64,000 bases of DNA from Marasmius tenuissimus (GCA_029532415.1 JAQOTA010000053.1:744001-808000), one strand, 5' to 3'; positions 23,202-35,436 are shown, numbered from the stretch's first letter. A program made the numbers and translations. Notes: generated by a model not told the origin, from the letters alone.

Positions 23202-24024
23202 CAGAGACGGAGACAGACGTCAGTTGGGCAGGCATTCCCGACGTGTGTCGATTGACCAAGGTCCTCGCATGCACGGATGTTCTCGATGGGAAGATATTGC
23301 CTGAAACCATGTATCTGTGAAGACATTGGATGAGTTGAGGAGAAATCAGGCACGTCCATGTATTGAGAATCGATACTGAACTGCACGGAAAGGCTGGGCA
23401 TCTTCTGAACAAGACCAGGGCAGACCTGGGAGCACATGAGCCTCTGATCAGTGAGGACATCGTAAAGAAAACCAGAATGCTTCTTCGACAGACGCTGGTT
23501 GGATCCCGGAGTCTCCAAGGGCCCGGGCACATGCACTAACTGATCGGAACTTTTGGGGTGCTCGTGGTCAGAGTCTGTCCCAGTCTGTCCTCTAGATGAA
23601 CGACACCCACGCACGACACCCGAGTATTTGCGAGGCCAAAAACTGCAATTTGCTTCGGCTTGTCCTGGGACTATCGAACATTCGGTCAATGCTTCGATAC
23701 TGATAATTAAAAGGACCGGCGGTCATTAACCAATAGACTCATCGTGCAAGACGAAGCCATATCGACACATGCAAGACCCCAGAGGTTCCCAGTCAACCGA
23801 GTACCCCAAGCCTCCGTCGGAAGGAGGGAGTAGAACCATCCGTCCCGCCTACGTTTGACGTAGGTTACCTGCCTGAGAGTCGAGGTTCTAACGCCGTCGA
23901 TTCGTGATCGGTGTCTAACTTCTAACGCCGAAACTGGGGTCTCATTCATAGAAATCAGTAAACGTGCTGATTATTTGCCTAGAATACTACGCCTCCACCT
24001 GGATGATAGGAGTAAGTGAACAAA
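23202..24024. other. Intergenic region
   Basis: About 800 nt between two minus-strand genes. Small open frames carry no recognisable features. It should contain the 3' UTR of the dehydrogenase and the upstream control region of the DUF3455 gene. Confidence 0.5.
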
Positions 24025-25057
24025 CTATTCAAAAGTAGGATCATTCCGCGTACCGTCGACCACGATGTCGGCTCCGTTGATATATCTTCCCGCGAGGCTA
24101 CTCAGTAGCAGGACTATTGCGCCCGTCAGCTCCTCGGGATTCCCCATTCTGGCCATCGGGTTCCTGCTCGCCCATATATTTCTGCACTCCTCGAGCCCTT
24201 CGCCGTGATTCAGGATGGTGTCCATGTATCCTGGGCTGACAGTATTCACACGAATGCCATGTCGAGCCCATTCCGCTGCCAAAGAACGTGCCAGTTGTAG
24301 AATGGCACCCTTCGAAGTGTTGTACGCGACTTGCGGCTGTGGGAAGTTGACTCGGTGCGCGGAGATGGACGCAGTAAGGACAATGCTTCCACCGGTACTC
24401 TGAGCTATCATCTGTCTAATTTCCATTGAGCGGTCTCATTGATCAACGAGTGTCTGATAGAGCTCTTACTTTCCCACAGCTTGGGCACATAGCCAGCTTC
24501 CCGTCGTATTCACGTCCATCACTCTCCTCCAATCTCGACTGGCAGTTTCCTCCGCATGTTGTGTATGTACGACCCCAGCAAGACATAACAACATGTCCAC
24601 ACTACCCAGCTCCTGGACGACCTCTTTCACCCTCGCCTCGAGTTGGATTTCGTCCCGAACATCTACTTCGAAAGTGATGATCCTCGTGTTGGGGAAGTCA
24701 CCCCTCAAAGCCTCGATTGATTCCTTGGCCGTCTCGAGCGAACCCAGAATATCGAATATCGCAATTCCGGAAGCACCGTGCTCGAGTATGGCACGTATGA
24801 CGACCAAACCTATTCCACCAGATCCGCCGGTAACTGGTACATCGTCAGCCTCAGGAAGAGCACAGGAATTACATGCAGAAAAAGCCCTGACCTATAGCGT
24901 TTCCTTGGATCGCAAAGCGCTGTTGCGCACGTTCAGCAGGAGAGACCCCAGGTGGCAGAATTCCGGGGGCAGTAAGGGCATTCGATGGAGTCGAGAGCTT
25001 CAATTGCGGGATCGTCCGACTCGTTAAGTGATCTCGAGCAGAATCGTCGGCTGGCAT
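24025..25057 (-). CDS. Short-chain dehydrogenase/reductase
   Basis: NAD(P)(H)-dependent oxidoreductase of the classical SDR family. Exons 24892-25057, 24470-24833 and 24025-24415 give 306 aa. The Rossmann motif is TGGSGGIG (T57-G64), preceded by a 55-residue extension with NALTAPGILPPGVSPAERA, typical of a basidiomycete group annotated as arabinitol/sorbitol dehydrogenase-like. Catalytic residues are S193 (or S195), Y208 and K212 in YNTSK. The C-terminus has SPGYMDT and the usual GRYINGADIVVDG. An ATAAAAGG promoter element lies about 60 nt upstream of the ATG on the minus strand. Polyol or ketose substrate is inference. Confidence 0.95.
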
Positions 25058-26630
25058 TTCTGGTACCGAGTGTGTTCGTCGAATGGGCTGATGATGGTGG
25101 TGAAAGAAAAGGCAGACGTTCGCCTTTTATCTCTCGCTCAAGAGCGATTTGGGACGCGAGCTCCGGACTCGCAAGCACGGTGATAGGCTATCGCCGTAGT
25201 CTCGCGCGATGGGTGCGTATCTGATATTGTATTCAGATTTCCAAACCCTCAACCCAAACCCTCAACCCTCTCGGATCCTTCAAGTCGATTTGAGCACTGT
25301 TCGTGGGGATATCTAGAAGCTGTTGAACCAAACTAAATTCTGTAGACGTACATTCGACGCACCTTGTGCCAGCAGATGACTTGCCTGCCATAATATGGCC
25401 CACTAGTTGAAGCCGATAAAGTGGTCACCAACATCCCGCGATGTGAGCATATCGGAATTTTCATTCAGATAGCCATACCCTCAACCCTCTGATACCCTTC
25501 AAGTCGATTCATGCACAATTCGTGATGATACCTAGATCCTAGAAGCTGTTAAACTATTGATTCTTGGAGACATACATTCGACACACCCAGCCACTAGTGC
25601 CAACTGGCACCAGGCCATTTGGGTGCCATATTCTCGATGATTCCCATCCCGAGTCGCGCGACGTAAACCGAGTCATTTCACATATTCTGAGATTAAGAGG
25701 GCCTTGCCATCGAATCATGTTGAGCTCAAGCCTTTCGAATTAGGTACCGGAGTGATGATTAAAGTGAACATTCGGCAAGGTGCACTGGAGAGCCTCTCCG
25801 TTGAAACTGGAGTCTGGGCATTGTCGAAGGATTGCATGGCTGGGTTCGAGCAGTGAGAGTACTAACGAACTCAGTGAAGTGCTTACGTGATACTGTAATG
25901 GTACAAGCCCTGGGAATTTGAAGTTCAACTCGAGTCGTTCTCAACTTTCACCTGGAGTCCTGAACCACCCTGAACCAGTCGTGGTTGCTTGTGTCGTACC
26001 ATACACTGTGTAGTCAACTCGGCTTCGACTTTCATATGCAAATCAGACTCAATGCTAGGAATCGGCGCCCAGGATCCCTCTTCAACAAGTTACAACATGC
26101 CGTAAAAATTGTCGAATTTGTATGGACCCTCACTCGGATTGCGCCGATGACAATGGCTATTTCTCCTCATCGATTCATGAGTGGCTGGAGCACCTTTACA
26201 TGCTCGAGCTCTGGGAATGTTTATATACTAAATAGCTCAGGCTCACGAGTGCAATCTTGAGGTAAGGAGGGCTTACGCGGTGAATCCCCATCGCCCCGAA
26301 AATCGAAGTTTCTAACTGCCCTTTTTAGTTTCAAATTCAATTTCAGGTCTCCATATAACTGCTTTCTCGAGTATTCCCGACGACTGACACCGTAAAGGCC
26401 ACTGCGGGTTGCACAAGAGTTTCTCATGACTTGAAAACTTGGTTATCGACAATGACATGCGCCCCGTAGCTCTCGCCGAAACCAGAAAAACTGGTCACGG
26501 ATCTGCGTGCTATCGGAACTGAAGAGAGCTTCGATGCAAGCCATTGGTACTCGTGTCTCCTCCTCGTTGCTGTAGTACGTGTGGTATCAAGACACATTGC
26601 ATAACCTTCCATTACTTGCCCGGGCCTATA
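25058..26630. other. Intergenic region with an imperfect duplication
   Basis: 1.6 kb between the divergent SDR and P450 genes. It contains two related segments (about 25227-25400 and 25463-25630), given separately. No coding exon recognised. Confidence 0.5.
25227..25630. repeat. Imperfect direct repeat, two diverged copies
   Basis: Copies at about 25227-25400 and 25463-25630 share ordered blocks: ATTCAGAT, CCCTCAACCCTCT, TTCAAGTCGATT, TCTAGAAGCTGTT, and ACATTCGAC followed by ACC. The first copy also has an internal doubling of AAACCCTCAACCC. No target-site duplications or inverted ends are visible, so this looks like a local duplication. Confidence 0.55.
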
Positions 26631-26636
26631 GGTGGA

Positions 26637-26644
26637 ATATAAAG
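26637..26644 (+). promoter_or_regulatory. TATA-like element of the P450 gene
   Basis: ATATAAAG, about 45 nt before the P450 start codon. Confidence 0.45.
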
Positions 26645-26685
26645 ACAGAAATCGGCTTTTCGCAGGATCAAATACCACTCCAACA

Positions 26686-29388
26686 ATGTCATCTCTTCAA
26701 CTTCTTTGGCAAACTTTCCTAGCAGTCTCTTTTCCTTGCGTGATCTGGGTCCTCCTCCGACAATGGTCGTCCCGACGCATCCTCAACAGAATACCTGGAC
26801 CCCGTTCATCCTCCTGGTTGAAAGGTAAAGCCACTCAACATTGATAATAACTCTTGCTCTTAATCGTCGACGAAGGACACATCAGCGAGTTTTTCGGGCC
26901 CGAAGCATGGGACTTTCTGGAGCGAATTCGAACGCAATGTACGTGGTGCGATCGTTATCAGTCCGGCGCCGTTTTTGATTCAAGGGTGTTTAGACGGGCC
27001 GACATCTACTATCGGTGCATTGTGGGGGGTGAGTTACAACTTTTGGCCACCTTGTCAAATTTCCTGCTCAGCAAACATCTTTATGCTAGGGAAAAGAACT
27101 CAACATCTTCGATCCCAAGGCCATGCATCACATACTCGTCAAGGTGTGTCTGACATCTTACCTCCTCAAGTGGTTGCCCCAGGGAATTTGACAATCATAC
27201 GTCTACGATATTGCGACTCTAGGATCAGCAAATTTGGGAAGAGGAACCAGCCTTTCTGACGTTCGTGCCTCTTCAAGACGACGCGTTACTATGTCAAACT
27301 TACTGTCTCGATAGAACCAACGCGCTTGTGTTTGGCAAGGGCTTGCTAGCAACGACGGGAGATCTCCATCGCAAGCAACGTAAAATGCTCAACCCCGTGT
27401 TCTCTGCTGCTCATCTCCGGGATATGAGTAAGATCCTCTCAATCATTTCTTGGCCCTGTTGACTCTGACTATGTACTTGAATTTCAGCACCGATATTCTA
27501 CGACGTCGTCAAACGAGTGTGTTTCCCCCCGAGATCTCGGAGAATCGCATTACTCAATTACTTGTTTGCCACCCCTCGCTAGCTCTCCGATACATTGACG
27601 AAGACAGTCTCTGCCGGAGAACAGGAGGTGAGTGTACGATTATGATTCTAACATCTAGATTTGCTAAGTCGCCGCTCCAGATCGACGTGTTGTCTTGGTC
27701 GTCTCGGACAGCACTCGAGCTAATCGGACAATCCGGCCTAGGTTATTCTTTTGATCCCCTCACCAATGAGGCATGCGCACATCCATATCCGGCGGCATTG
27801 AAAGCATTATTGTAAGCTCGTCAATATTCTATTCGGAGATGGTACTCAGAAATGTCTAGACCTTTGATGGAACGCACGGCACCGGCACAACAACTCTTGG
27901 TCGTTCATCTGGTCAAGATTTTCCCGAGTTGGCTGCTCCGACTTTTCGCAGTATACCTTCCGATACGGGATTTGCAAGACTTGAGAAAACTTGCCGACTA
28001 CATGTGGGAACTGTCGACGGAGATCTACCAGGGTAAGTTACGTGCCCTAGAGGCGGGAGACGAGGCCGTCCACGAGCAAATGAGTAGAGGGAAGGACATT
28101 ATGAGTGTTCTGAGTGAGTCAGCGGCTATCGTTAGAGTGGCAAGGCTTTAATTGTCTTGCTATAGTGAACCAGAACATGAAGGCTTCTGATGAAGAGAAG
28201 CTTGATGAGGAACAGCTCATTGGTCAAGTAAGTGATCGACCATTACATCTTTATTGTTCCAGCTCTGATCCCAGTCCTCTCTTCAATAGATGTCGTGAGT
28301 CGCTTGAGTCACTTGAGTCACTGTTTACCTCTAAGCGATATACTCATTCACGTTGTTAGCACCCTCATCTTCGCTGCAATGGACACGACGTCGGTTCGTA
28401 CCATTCAATGAGCCCGTTTATATGATGCTGACGAACAACTACTTCCCCTACAGAGTGCGTTAGCGAGGACCCTTCACTTACTTTCCCAGCGCCCAGAAGT
28501 GCAATCAAAACTCCGCCAGGAACTCCGGGCGGCTCGAGAAGCCCAGGGCGGAGAAAACGTCCCGTATGATGTATTGGTGGCTTTGCCGTACCTTGATGCT
28601 GTATGCCGGGAAACTCTTCGACTGTAAGCTTTCATGTACTCATGAAAGATGGTTACGCGACCTGAACGACCTTTTGATACAGATACGGGCCTGCCCCACG
28701 AGTTACTCGCGAGTGAGCCGCACTCCCCTTCGCTTTCTCAGTGAATCGATACTCACAAGACGTGGTCAGGTCCACTCAGGATGCGATTGTCCCCTTCACC
28801 ACTCCTGTGCGATGCACCGATGGATCTGTCATCAATGAAATCACGCTTCCTGCCCGCACGAAAGTTCATATTGATATCGTGAATGCCAACCGGAACCCCG
28901 AGCTGTGGGGACCTGATGCATTGGAGTGGAAACCTGAACGATGGCTCGCCTCCCTCCCTTCAACTCTTACCGAGGCGAAGGTTCCTGGGATTTATTCCCA
29001 CCTGTGAGTTTCTTCCCGCGGTTCTTTCCCATGGTATTGAAGATTTCGTTGTGCAGGATGACATTCATAGGCGGCGGACGTTCATGCATGTTCGTGCTCA
29101 TTCCCTTGATTTTCTGCTGATCCGAACTGACATCAACTGATTTTCAGTGGGTTCAAGTTCTCACAGCTCGAAATGAGTATGTACTCTTCTTCCGCCGCTT
29201 TGTCGAAAGCTTCAACTGACGTAACTTTCCGCTTGTTAGAGGTGGTCCTTTTCCAACTTGTAGAGGCATTCGAATTCCGTCCCACGGATAAAGAGATTTA
29301 CTGGGAGAGCAATCCTGTCGTGAACCCAGTTGTAAAGGGGGGATCACAAGTCGCCAAGTTACCTATTCGAATTGCTCTTGCTAAATAG
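26686..29388 (+). CDS. Cytochrome P450 monooxygenase, 19 exons
   Basis: Membrane-anchored haem monooxygenase, 544 aa. Exons: 26686-26824, 26876-26938, 26985-27028, 27090-27143, 27223-27260, 27315-27427, 27488-27516, 27604-27627, 27681-27811, 27860-28113, 28166-28227, 28290-28294, 28360-28393, 28454-28623, 28683-28712, 28770-29003, 29057-29089, 29148-29176, 29240-29388. Motifs: N-terminal hydrophobic anchor, proline hinge IPGPR, I-helix FAAMDTTS (D327-T328), ExxR at E383-R386, EWKPERW, and haem loop FIGGGRSCIGF with C485. All phases close. Exon 12 is only 5 nt, yet gives the conserved Gln-Met-Ser-Thr junction. The family resembles multi-exon Agaricomycete P450s; substrate unknown. The SDR lies divergently 1.6 kb away. 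Confidence 0.95.
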
Positions 29389-30041
29389 GAAGCTGGGGCT
29401 CGGATAGAAGGAGAGTCGATACTCGGTGTCAAGATCTCCGATAGCTTTTCATAGATTGCTTAGCAGCTACATCTACATTCGATGTTTCCAATGCGGCTGT
29501 GCTCTATACAATTTGTGAATTCGAGCAACCGATATGCTAGTGGATACTCGCTGAAACAATGAGGGGTACTTTCCAAGCTCTCTCCACGCATATGGCGCCT
29601 CGGGAGTTCAGGCCAAGCCTCAAACTCAGATAGCGAACAGAGTCGAAGCGCCATAGTTCCGTAGTAATTCCTACCATGATTCATCTGCGCTACTGTAATT
29701 GATTGTTCCCGCAGTTACTAGCGCTGGCAGTCCACACCTCTGACTTTCCTCATTTGCTCAAACCTCGTGTCGACTAAACAGGCAACTTCAGCATGGACCC
29801 ACACGAGGACAGATTCTGGTCAAGCGCTGCAAAGTTACCCAAAAAGGCAATACAGACTTACCAAAAGACGTAAGTCGCGCTGGGCGCATTTCCGTGGGAA
29901 TGATTTGGGCCTTCAAGATCAAGTTTTCTTCAATCCGCGCGTGCAGTGGGGTATGTTTAAAAACCAATCCACCCAAAAGTTTCCCTCTTTGGACGAGAAA
30001 TCGTAAACATGCCCAAATTGAAAAGCTCATGGGGCAGAGCG
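29389..30041. other. Intergenic region
   Basis: 650 nt between the P450 stop and the forkhead gene promoter. Open frames here (for example 29767-30006 plus) show no domain. Confidence 0.5.
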
Positions 30042-30048
30042 TATAAAA
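30042..30048 (+). promoter_or_regulatory. TATA box of the forkhead gene
   Basis: TATAAAA exactly 100 nt before the start codon, followed by a C/T-rich leader. Confidence 0.5.
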
Positions 30049-30141
30049 GCCTCGCATGTTGGGTGCTTTTTCTCCATCAAAAGGCCTCCCAGCCTTTTAT
30101 CTAAACATCTACTCTCTTCTCTGTTCTTTCCTCGCTCCAAA

Positions 30142-31560
30142 ATGCCTTCCAGAACCTTTACTGGCGAAGGTTATGGCGATCAGTCCAGACTGTGGGTCCC
30201 CTCTCTGGGTGTCCATCGTGAATCCGGTGCTGACACACGTTTTGCTTTGACCCCTTTGCCTCGATGCTTTTCCTGGCATTTTTCGTCCCATCCCTTCTCG
30301 AATTTCTTACCTCTTTCAGCCCGCATAGCTACAATGCCGTGGTTCCCAACAACCACCATGTGCCCGTCCACCCCCGAAGCGCGTATTCCGCGTCATCTTC
30401 AATGTATGGGCAGTCGGCAGGGCATGTTGCTTCCATGATGCCATCAGGAGGTCAATATGCACCTCAACATAGTCAGACTGTCGACGCAGGATACTACGAG
30501 GCCTCTACAAGGGGCGCCACTTCCCCGGTAAGAGTACCATGCTTACATGCAGCTTCTCCTACAATTCTAACGAGGGCTTCATCCTTAGGGAGCTGTCGCT
30601 TACCCCGGCCATCCCTACTACACGCCTCATCCCACTACTGGAGCTCTGGGCATTGCAGGAGACGATCAATCGCACGCCCCAGTTCTCGGTCTTGATATTA
30701 GCATTATCGACGTCGAAAATCAGCTCCGACGACTCTACAACATTCCACCCAACCGTCACGTTGATCTCAATGCTATTCCTGATCCTCCAGGTCCCCCATT
30801 CACCCAGATTGCCATTACCCAGTTCGCTATCTGGTCCAGTCAGTATCGGAGACTCACACAGGCCGAGATATGGTCGCGGATTGAGCAGAGGTTCCAATCG
30901 GTCCGTGACCCCGAGACGGCTAAGAAATGGAAGGTGAGCATTCCGCCTTGCGCTTCGGGAACATGGGTCACTCATTCATTATTTTATTAGGCGAATATAC
31001 GCCATCTCCTCTCGCTGAAGAAAACATTCGTAAAGTTGCCCGAGTCGAGGAACGGCGCGCATTACTGGTCGCTCGACTACCGCTATCTTGAGTCTGGAGG
31101 GGATAAACGCGTCAGGAAGCGGGGGCCCCCTAGGAAGAACCGCGATGCTTCGGACGCCCGAAGGCAGCAACAGAGTGACGACGATGAGTACGACACGGAG
31201 GAGTTTCAAGGTGACTCGTATCTCAGAGCGGAATCCTCCTCATCTTCCTCGCCGCCTTCATCTGGTACTGGGAGCGGTCCTCTTTCCCACTACGACCGAG
31301 TGCCATACGGTTCACACGGCCGATCTTCTGCACACCCCTTCAATCCTTCCCATCAAGCGGCGTTCCCTCAGAGAATGTCGTCTGGAGGCAGTCCATACAT
31401 TCCATCGGCCGAGAGGTATGCTCTGGCTTCTCATGCTCCTCACCGACAATCCTACCGCAATCAAACATACCCCCCAGCACATTCTCTCGAACCAGTTTTC
31501 GGGCAGAGTAGTTTTTTACCCAATCATCAGTACTCGAATTTCCGGGAATACCATCATTGA
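30142..31560 (+). CDS. Forkhead (winged-helix) transcription factor
   Basis: Four exons (30142-30191, 30320-30527, 30589-30933, 30991-31560) give 390 aa. The forkhead domain spans about residues 153-235: PPFTQIAITQFAIW, LTQAEIWSRIEQRF, KKWKANIRHLLSLKKTFVKL and HYWSLDYRYL. A basic stretch KRVRKRGPPRKNR follows and may serve as nuclear signal and wing contact. The rest is His/Pro/Ser/Tyr-rich and presumably disordered. The first intron is 128 nt, longer than its neighbours. The recognition helix departs from the usual NxxRHN(L/S)L pattern: Ala replaces the first Asn and Leu follows RH. Domain assignment is firm; target genes are unknown. Confidence 0.93.
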
Positions 31561-33464
31561 GGGCTCGGCACTTGAGCTCTCTCACCCTCGGACTCACTTA
31601 TGCAGGATGGCCATTGGCAGCAGGGATTCTAAGGGAGTTCTTGCGTGGACTGCTACCAAAAAATGCGACTCATCCATGCTCAGCTACATTGTTGAACGAA
31701 ATACTTATGATCTCACCTTTCTCTTTCATCCTAGCATCCCTTCTGTAGCCACAGTCTTCAATATGTTCTCATTCTGACGAACCATAGACTCTGTAATACC
31801 TGTGAAAATGCCTCGAGATCATTATATGTTTGTGTACGTTTATAATAACTGATCATACTTTATTGCTTTTTGGGGGGCACGAGGAGCCCGGCCGCGCCGC
31901 TGAGTCTAGTTGGGCACCCATCCGACTGTGACTGAAGACTCTGATACATCACAATTTCGCAGGGTTCGAAAGAGAACATGGGAGCCAGTAGGCTCTGAGT
32001 CTGGTCCGAGGACTGTGGGAAATCAAACCTAATTCGGGGGGCCCGGGTTGAATCCACCGGCGCTGTCCGGGTCACGATGTGCTCAACCTCACTCACCTCC
32101 CATCGATCGACCTGACACACGTCTATAAAACATGATGACCCCGAACCGTGATGATGAAGAATCAAGAACCTCGTCTCAGAGCTATACAAGTCGTTTGTTT
32201 GCCAAGAACGATCCCACCTCAACAACATCTCAATGTTGTACGTTACTCTGGATGTGGAAACAGTCAATGTCATCTCGAACGTGCCAGTCTACTACATTCA
32301 ATATCTGTCATCTCTAGAGCTCCTCGATGCGAAGTCTTGCGTTTCGCTGCTGTCTTGGGAGAGCAAAGCCGCTCTGGAGGATATCATCGATACCGTTGAT
32401 GGACTTTTGGAACCTTGGGGAGAGCATAGACTATGATGCGTATCACTTTTCCCTTTATATTCGGCAATGATACTGACGACTAAGGCGTCTTCAGGATAGC
32501 ACTCGACTAATTCCGTTGGTTACTTACAACGCGGGAGGCCCATTTTAGAAGGTTGCGCGTGGACGAGATGCCTATCTAATGCCACTCAGGACTTCGTAGA
32601 ACTCATAGGATTTCACGTGCCACTATCGACTTCATCTCATTCTCAACGCTCTCAAACTGGTGAAAGTACCCACCCAGGCTCTGTTTCTTGGCGATGCAGG
32701 TCCCTGCTCTCAAGATTGAATGTTCTTATCAAAACGCTGAGATCCACAGCCGCAGAATCACTAGCACTGTCTGCTCACGATCCAACACTACGAAGCCAAT
32801 GGCATGATTCAACGTAAGGACCCGTTCCGTTGTCAAAGTACTTTCCGGCCGATGCCCAGCTCGGCGAGCGTCTGCCGCCTTCACAAGCCCCTCTCCTGTC
32901 TCATGCAGTCGGCCTTCCAGGAGCGGATAAAGCCAACGGATGACGAGGTTCTGCTGTCACTAACGGTTCAGAGGCATAACGATTTTTATCCCCAACTGCG
33001 GGCTGCAGAACCCTGAAGATCGTGTATACTGTGCAAGTACATTCGGTGTACGAGGTTATGACATAATGTGGTTTCAGCACGGCCCCACCCCCATGTCACC
33101 GGTGATGTTGGTCCCGCCCGCGTATATCATGCCGAAAAAAAGGCACACTCAAGCTGTCGACGCTCCCCCCCCAAGTCAACCGTCGACAATACGGTGACTG
33201 AGGTTCCATTGTTCCGCACAATCTTACTGAACTTTCCTTACCATGTGTAGCTATGCACCCTCGCCGTTCTTCAGAAGCTGTTACTATCAGCCCGAAAATC
33301 GAAATGGACAGCTCGTGGCGTGACAGCGATGTACGCCCGTTCAGTTCGCACTCTAGTGATATCCTATACTGACCGACGCACAACGAGGGTAGTGTGTGAA
33401 CGACCCAGATCCGGCTCGCACTGATGGGAGGACCAAATACCCAACTTCCTCGACCTTTGGCCCA
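31561..33464 (+). other. Unresolved region with a possible unrecognised gene
   Basis: 1.9 kb between the forkhead and BTB genes. Two stretches look coding-like on the plus strand. At 32236-32436 a frame reads YVTLDVETVNVISNVPVYYI through EALEDIIDTV-like acidic sequence to a stop. At about 32620-32815 a frame RLHLILNALKLVKVPTQALF continues across a clean 47-nt GT-AG intron into ESLALSAHDPTLRSQW. I could not join them or find a start, and I recognise no family. It may be a short hypothetical gene or a decayed one. Confidence 0.25.
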
Positions 33465-34419
33465 ATGGTAGCAGGAAGTTGTCGCCCTCCCGTCGATATG
33501 CTTCTTCTCTCGGGGGACTCAGTTATGTTCTACACCAATGAACAGACTCTTCTCGATGCGTCGAAGAATTCCTTCAAGCACCTCCTCCCGTTTGCTTCGA
33601 AAGAGCTCTCTCAACGCGTTCTCTTTCTCTCTGACATCTCCTCGTCCGAACTCGAGATCATGCTGCGGGCAGTTCACGATATATCGAATGATGCAGGACA
33701 ATCGGTGATTGATGTTGATATTCAAACCCTCATCCGATCCATCGACAACCTTCCTGAATACGGAATCTCCCCCGTCGCTTGCATTACTCCAGAATCTCAT
33801 CTGTACAAACTGCTGCTTTCCTGCGCCCCACTACATCCTCTAGAGGTCTACGCACAGGCTGCCCATCATGGTCTAGGCTCTCTCGCTGTGACAGTTTCAA
33901 GCCATACCCTCGTAGTTGAACTCGCGCAATTGACAGATGAACTATCTAAGAGGATGGGGTCAGTATATGCTTTACGTCTCTTTCAGCTACACGCAGGACG
34001 CGTCGACACACTGAAGAAGCTATTATCGCGTGATTTAGGACTACATAATCCGACCCCGGATTGTACCTTTGACGGACAGAGGTTACTAAAGGCAAAGTGG
34101 ACTTTGGGTGTAGCGGCTATGTGTGCTGAAATCAAACCTGGTGAGATTTTGAACCCCGGGCTGATCCTCCTGCACAATTTCGGGCTCTGATATTGATTTT
34201 GTAGACACCTCAACGTCGACTATCAGAGAGACGATGCTGTCTAATACTGACGGTCTGAAGTGTCGGGAATGCAATAACCTCAGGGACAATGGTCTTAGGA
34301 ATGTACTGACTGCGTGGACTATGACCTCGGTATGTGCTCAACGATTGTTGTGCCCCAAACTGATTGTGCTGAGCCCCATATAGCGCACTATCGCACGAGG
34401 ACCTATTTCGTCAGAGTAA
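33465..34419 (+). CDS. BTB/POZ-like protein of an Agaricomycete family
   Basis: Exons 33465-34140, 34205-34329 and 34384-34419 give 278 aa from the first in-frame ATG. The N-terminal half fits a BTB fold (LLLSGDSVMFYTNEQTLLDA, then a helical core and SELEIMLRAVHDI). The C-terminal half has the family block LYKLLLSCAPLHPLEVYAQA, LTDELSKRMGSVYALRLFQL, and CRECNNLR followed by a closing TAWTMTSRTI. Such proteins usually have unknown roles; BTB domains mediate dimerisation or cullin-3 binding. The start is uncertain: an upstream ATG at about 33251 opens a 26-codon frame ending at a GT, but I found no acceptor that keeps phase. Confidence 0.82.
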
Positions 34420-35358
34420 ACTTGCATATATCACGACATAGGTGCCAGCGAAGAAGTTGTACAAATTGTATATTATGATATGCGAAATGACTCAAGACGG
34501 TTACCGGTTCTCTGTATGGACCATTTCGAGAACGACGCCATTCAAGTTACTTGCCGACACGGTACAAGAATCAAACGGTGGAATGCGAATCAAATTTTTC
34601 TACCACACGAGGACACGTTTTCAATCTTTCATCAAGAGTCCGAACTGTTTGTTGAATGTTCGGTCCAGGGTCGATCGATAGCAAGAGAAGCCAAGAGAAG
34701 TCCTTCCTCATAACTCCGAGTCCTCGCATGGACATTCTCATTCGATGAAGAGGAAGTTCGCGTGAGAATATACACGATCCTAAAATCACAACATCACCCA
34801 AAATATATTTATTCTCACCTGGATCCACGTCGCAGGACTCAAGATGTTTCGGGCGGGCAACTCATAAGCCCTGATTTATGCTGCTACAGTCTACTTGACC
34901 CAATCGACCTTACTTGAGTAACTCGCGCTCGAGTCACTTCAGAATAGAACATTTTCGCAAACACTCTCCGAGGAGACCGAAGCCCAGCTCGGAGAAATCC
35001 GAGAAAAGGTCTACGTCACGGCTGGCTGGTTTTTGACTGGTTTTCCAGCGACATCATCGACGTTCCAGCCTTTTCCCAGCCCCCTCGGAGAAGGCCGAGA
35101 TTTCGTTCCCATCTGCCTGGGAGCAATTTACGAAAATTCTCTAGTCTGTGTAACCCCAAGAGCACTAGGCCTCCAGGTGACTTGAACTTTCAAGATGTTC
35201 AGTGAATATCGGCACTTTTAACGTTCCGGCTTGCGTTCCGGAATAAATTTTTTTTGGAATAATACACACAGCGAATGGAGCAGATGAGAGTGCGCAGACG
35301 ATATAGATCATATGCGGCAAAGTAGGTTTCAGAGGGCCTTTGAGGGGCCTTACTACTC
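34420..35358. other. Intergenic region before the duplicated module
   Basis: Nearly 1 kb without a gene. It includes a segment with repeated TCGGAGAA/CGAGG words around 34965-35110 that could be a small local duplication. No transposon signature seen. Confidence 0.45.
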
Positions 35359-35374
35359 ATATATGAGGCCTCTG
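35359..35374 (+). promoter_or_regulatory. Promoter block shared with the mirror P450 gene
   Basis: ATATATGAGGCCTCTG lies 63 nt before the P450 ATG. The same 16 bases occur on the minus strand at 63385-63400, 67 nt before the mirror P450 ATG. The AT-rich half may act as the TATA box. Confidence 0.5.
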
Positions 35375-35436
35375 CTGCGACACGATCACTGGGCACTGGT
35401 CTCCTTCTTTCTCTTCTACTGCTCTCTAAGGCATCC

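Noticed and set aside
22886..23689. Minus-strand open frame of 267 codons
   Set aside because: It overlaps the DUF3455 gene in another frame and runs through its TATA box and leader; the DUF3455 model with signal peptide and conserved blocks is far better.
28713..28769. Apparent one-base frameshift in the 19-exon P450 after the ExxR region
   Set aside because: Using the acceptor at 28769 instead of the nearer one restores the frame and gives the expected RVTRESTQDAIVPF length, so no frameshift is needed.
6811..29388. A terpene biosynthetic cluster joining the synthase, SDR and 19-exon P450
   Set aside because: They are separated by PWP2, F-box-like, membrane, OB-fold and DUF3455 genes and have mixed orientation; linkage alone does not support a cluster.
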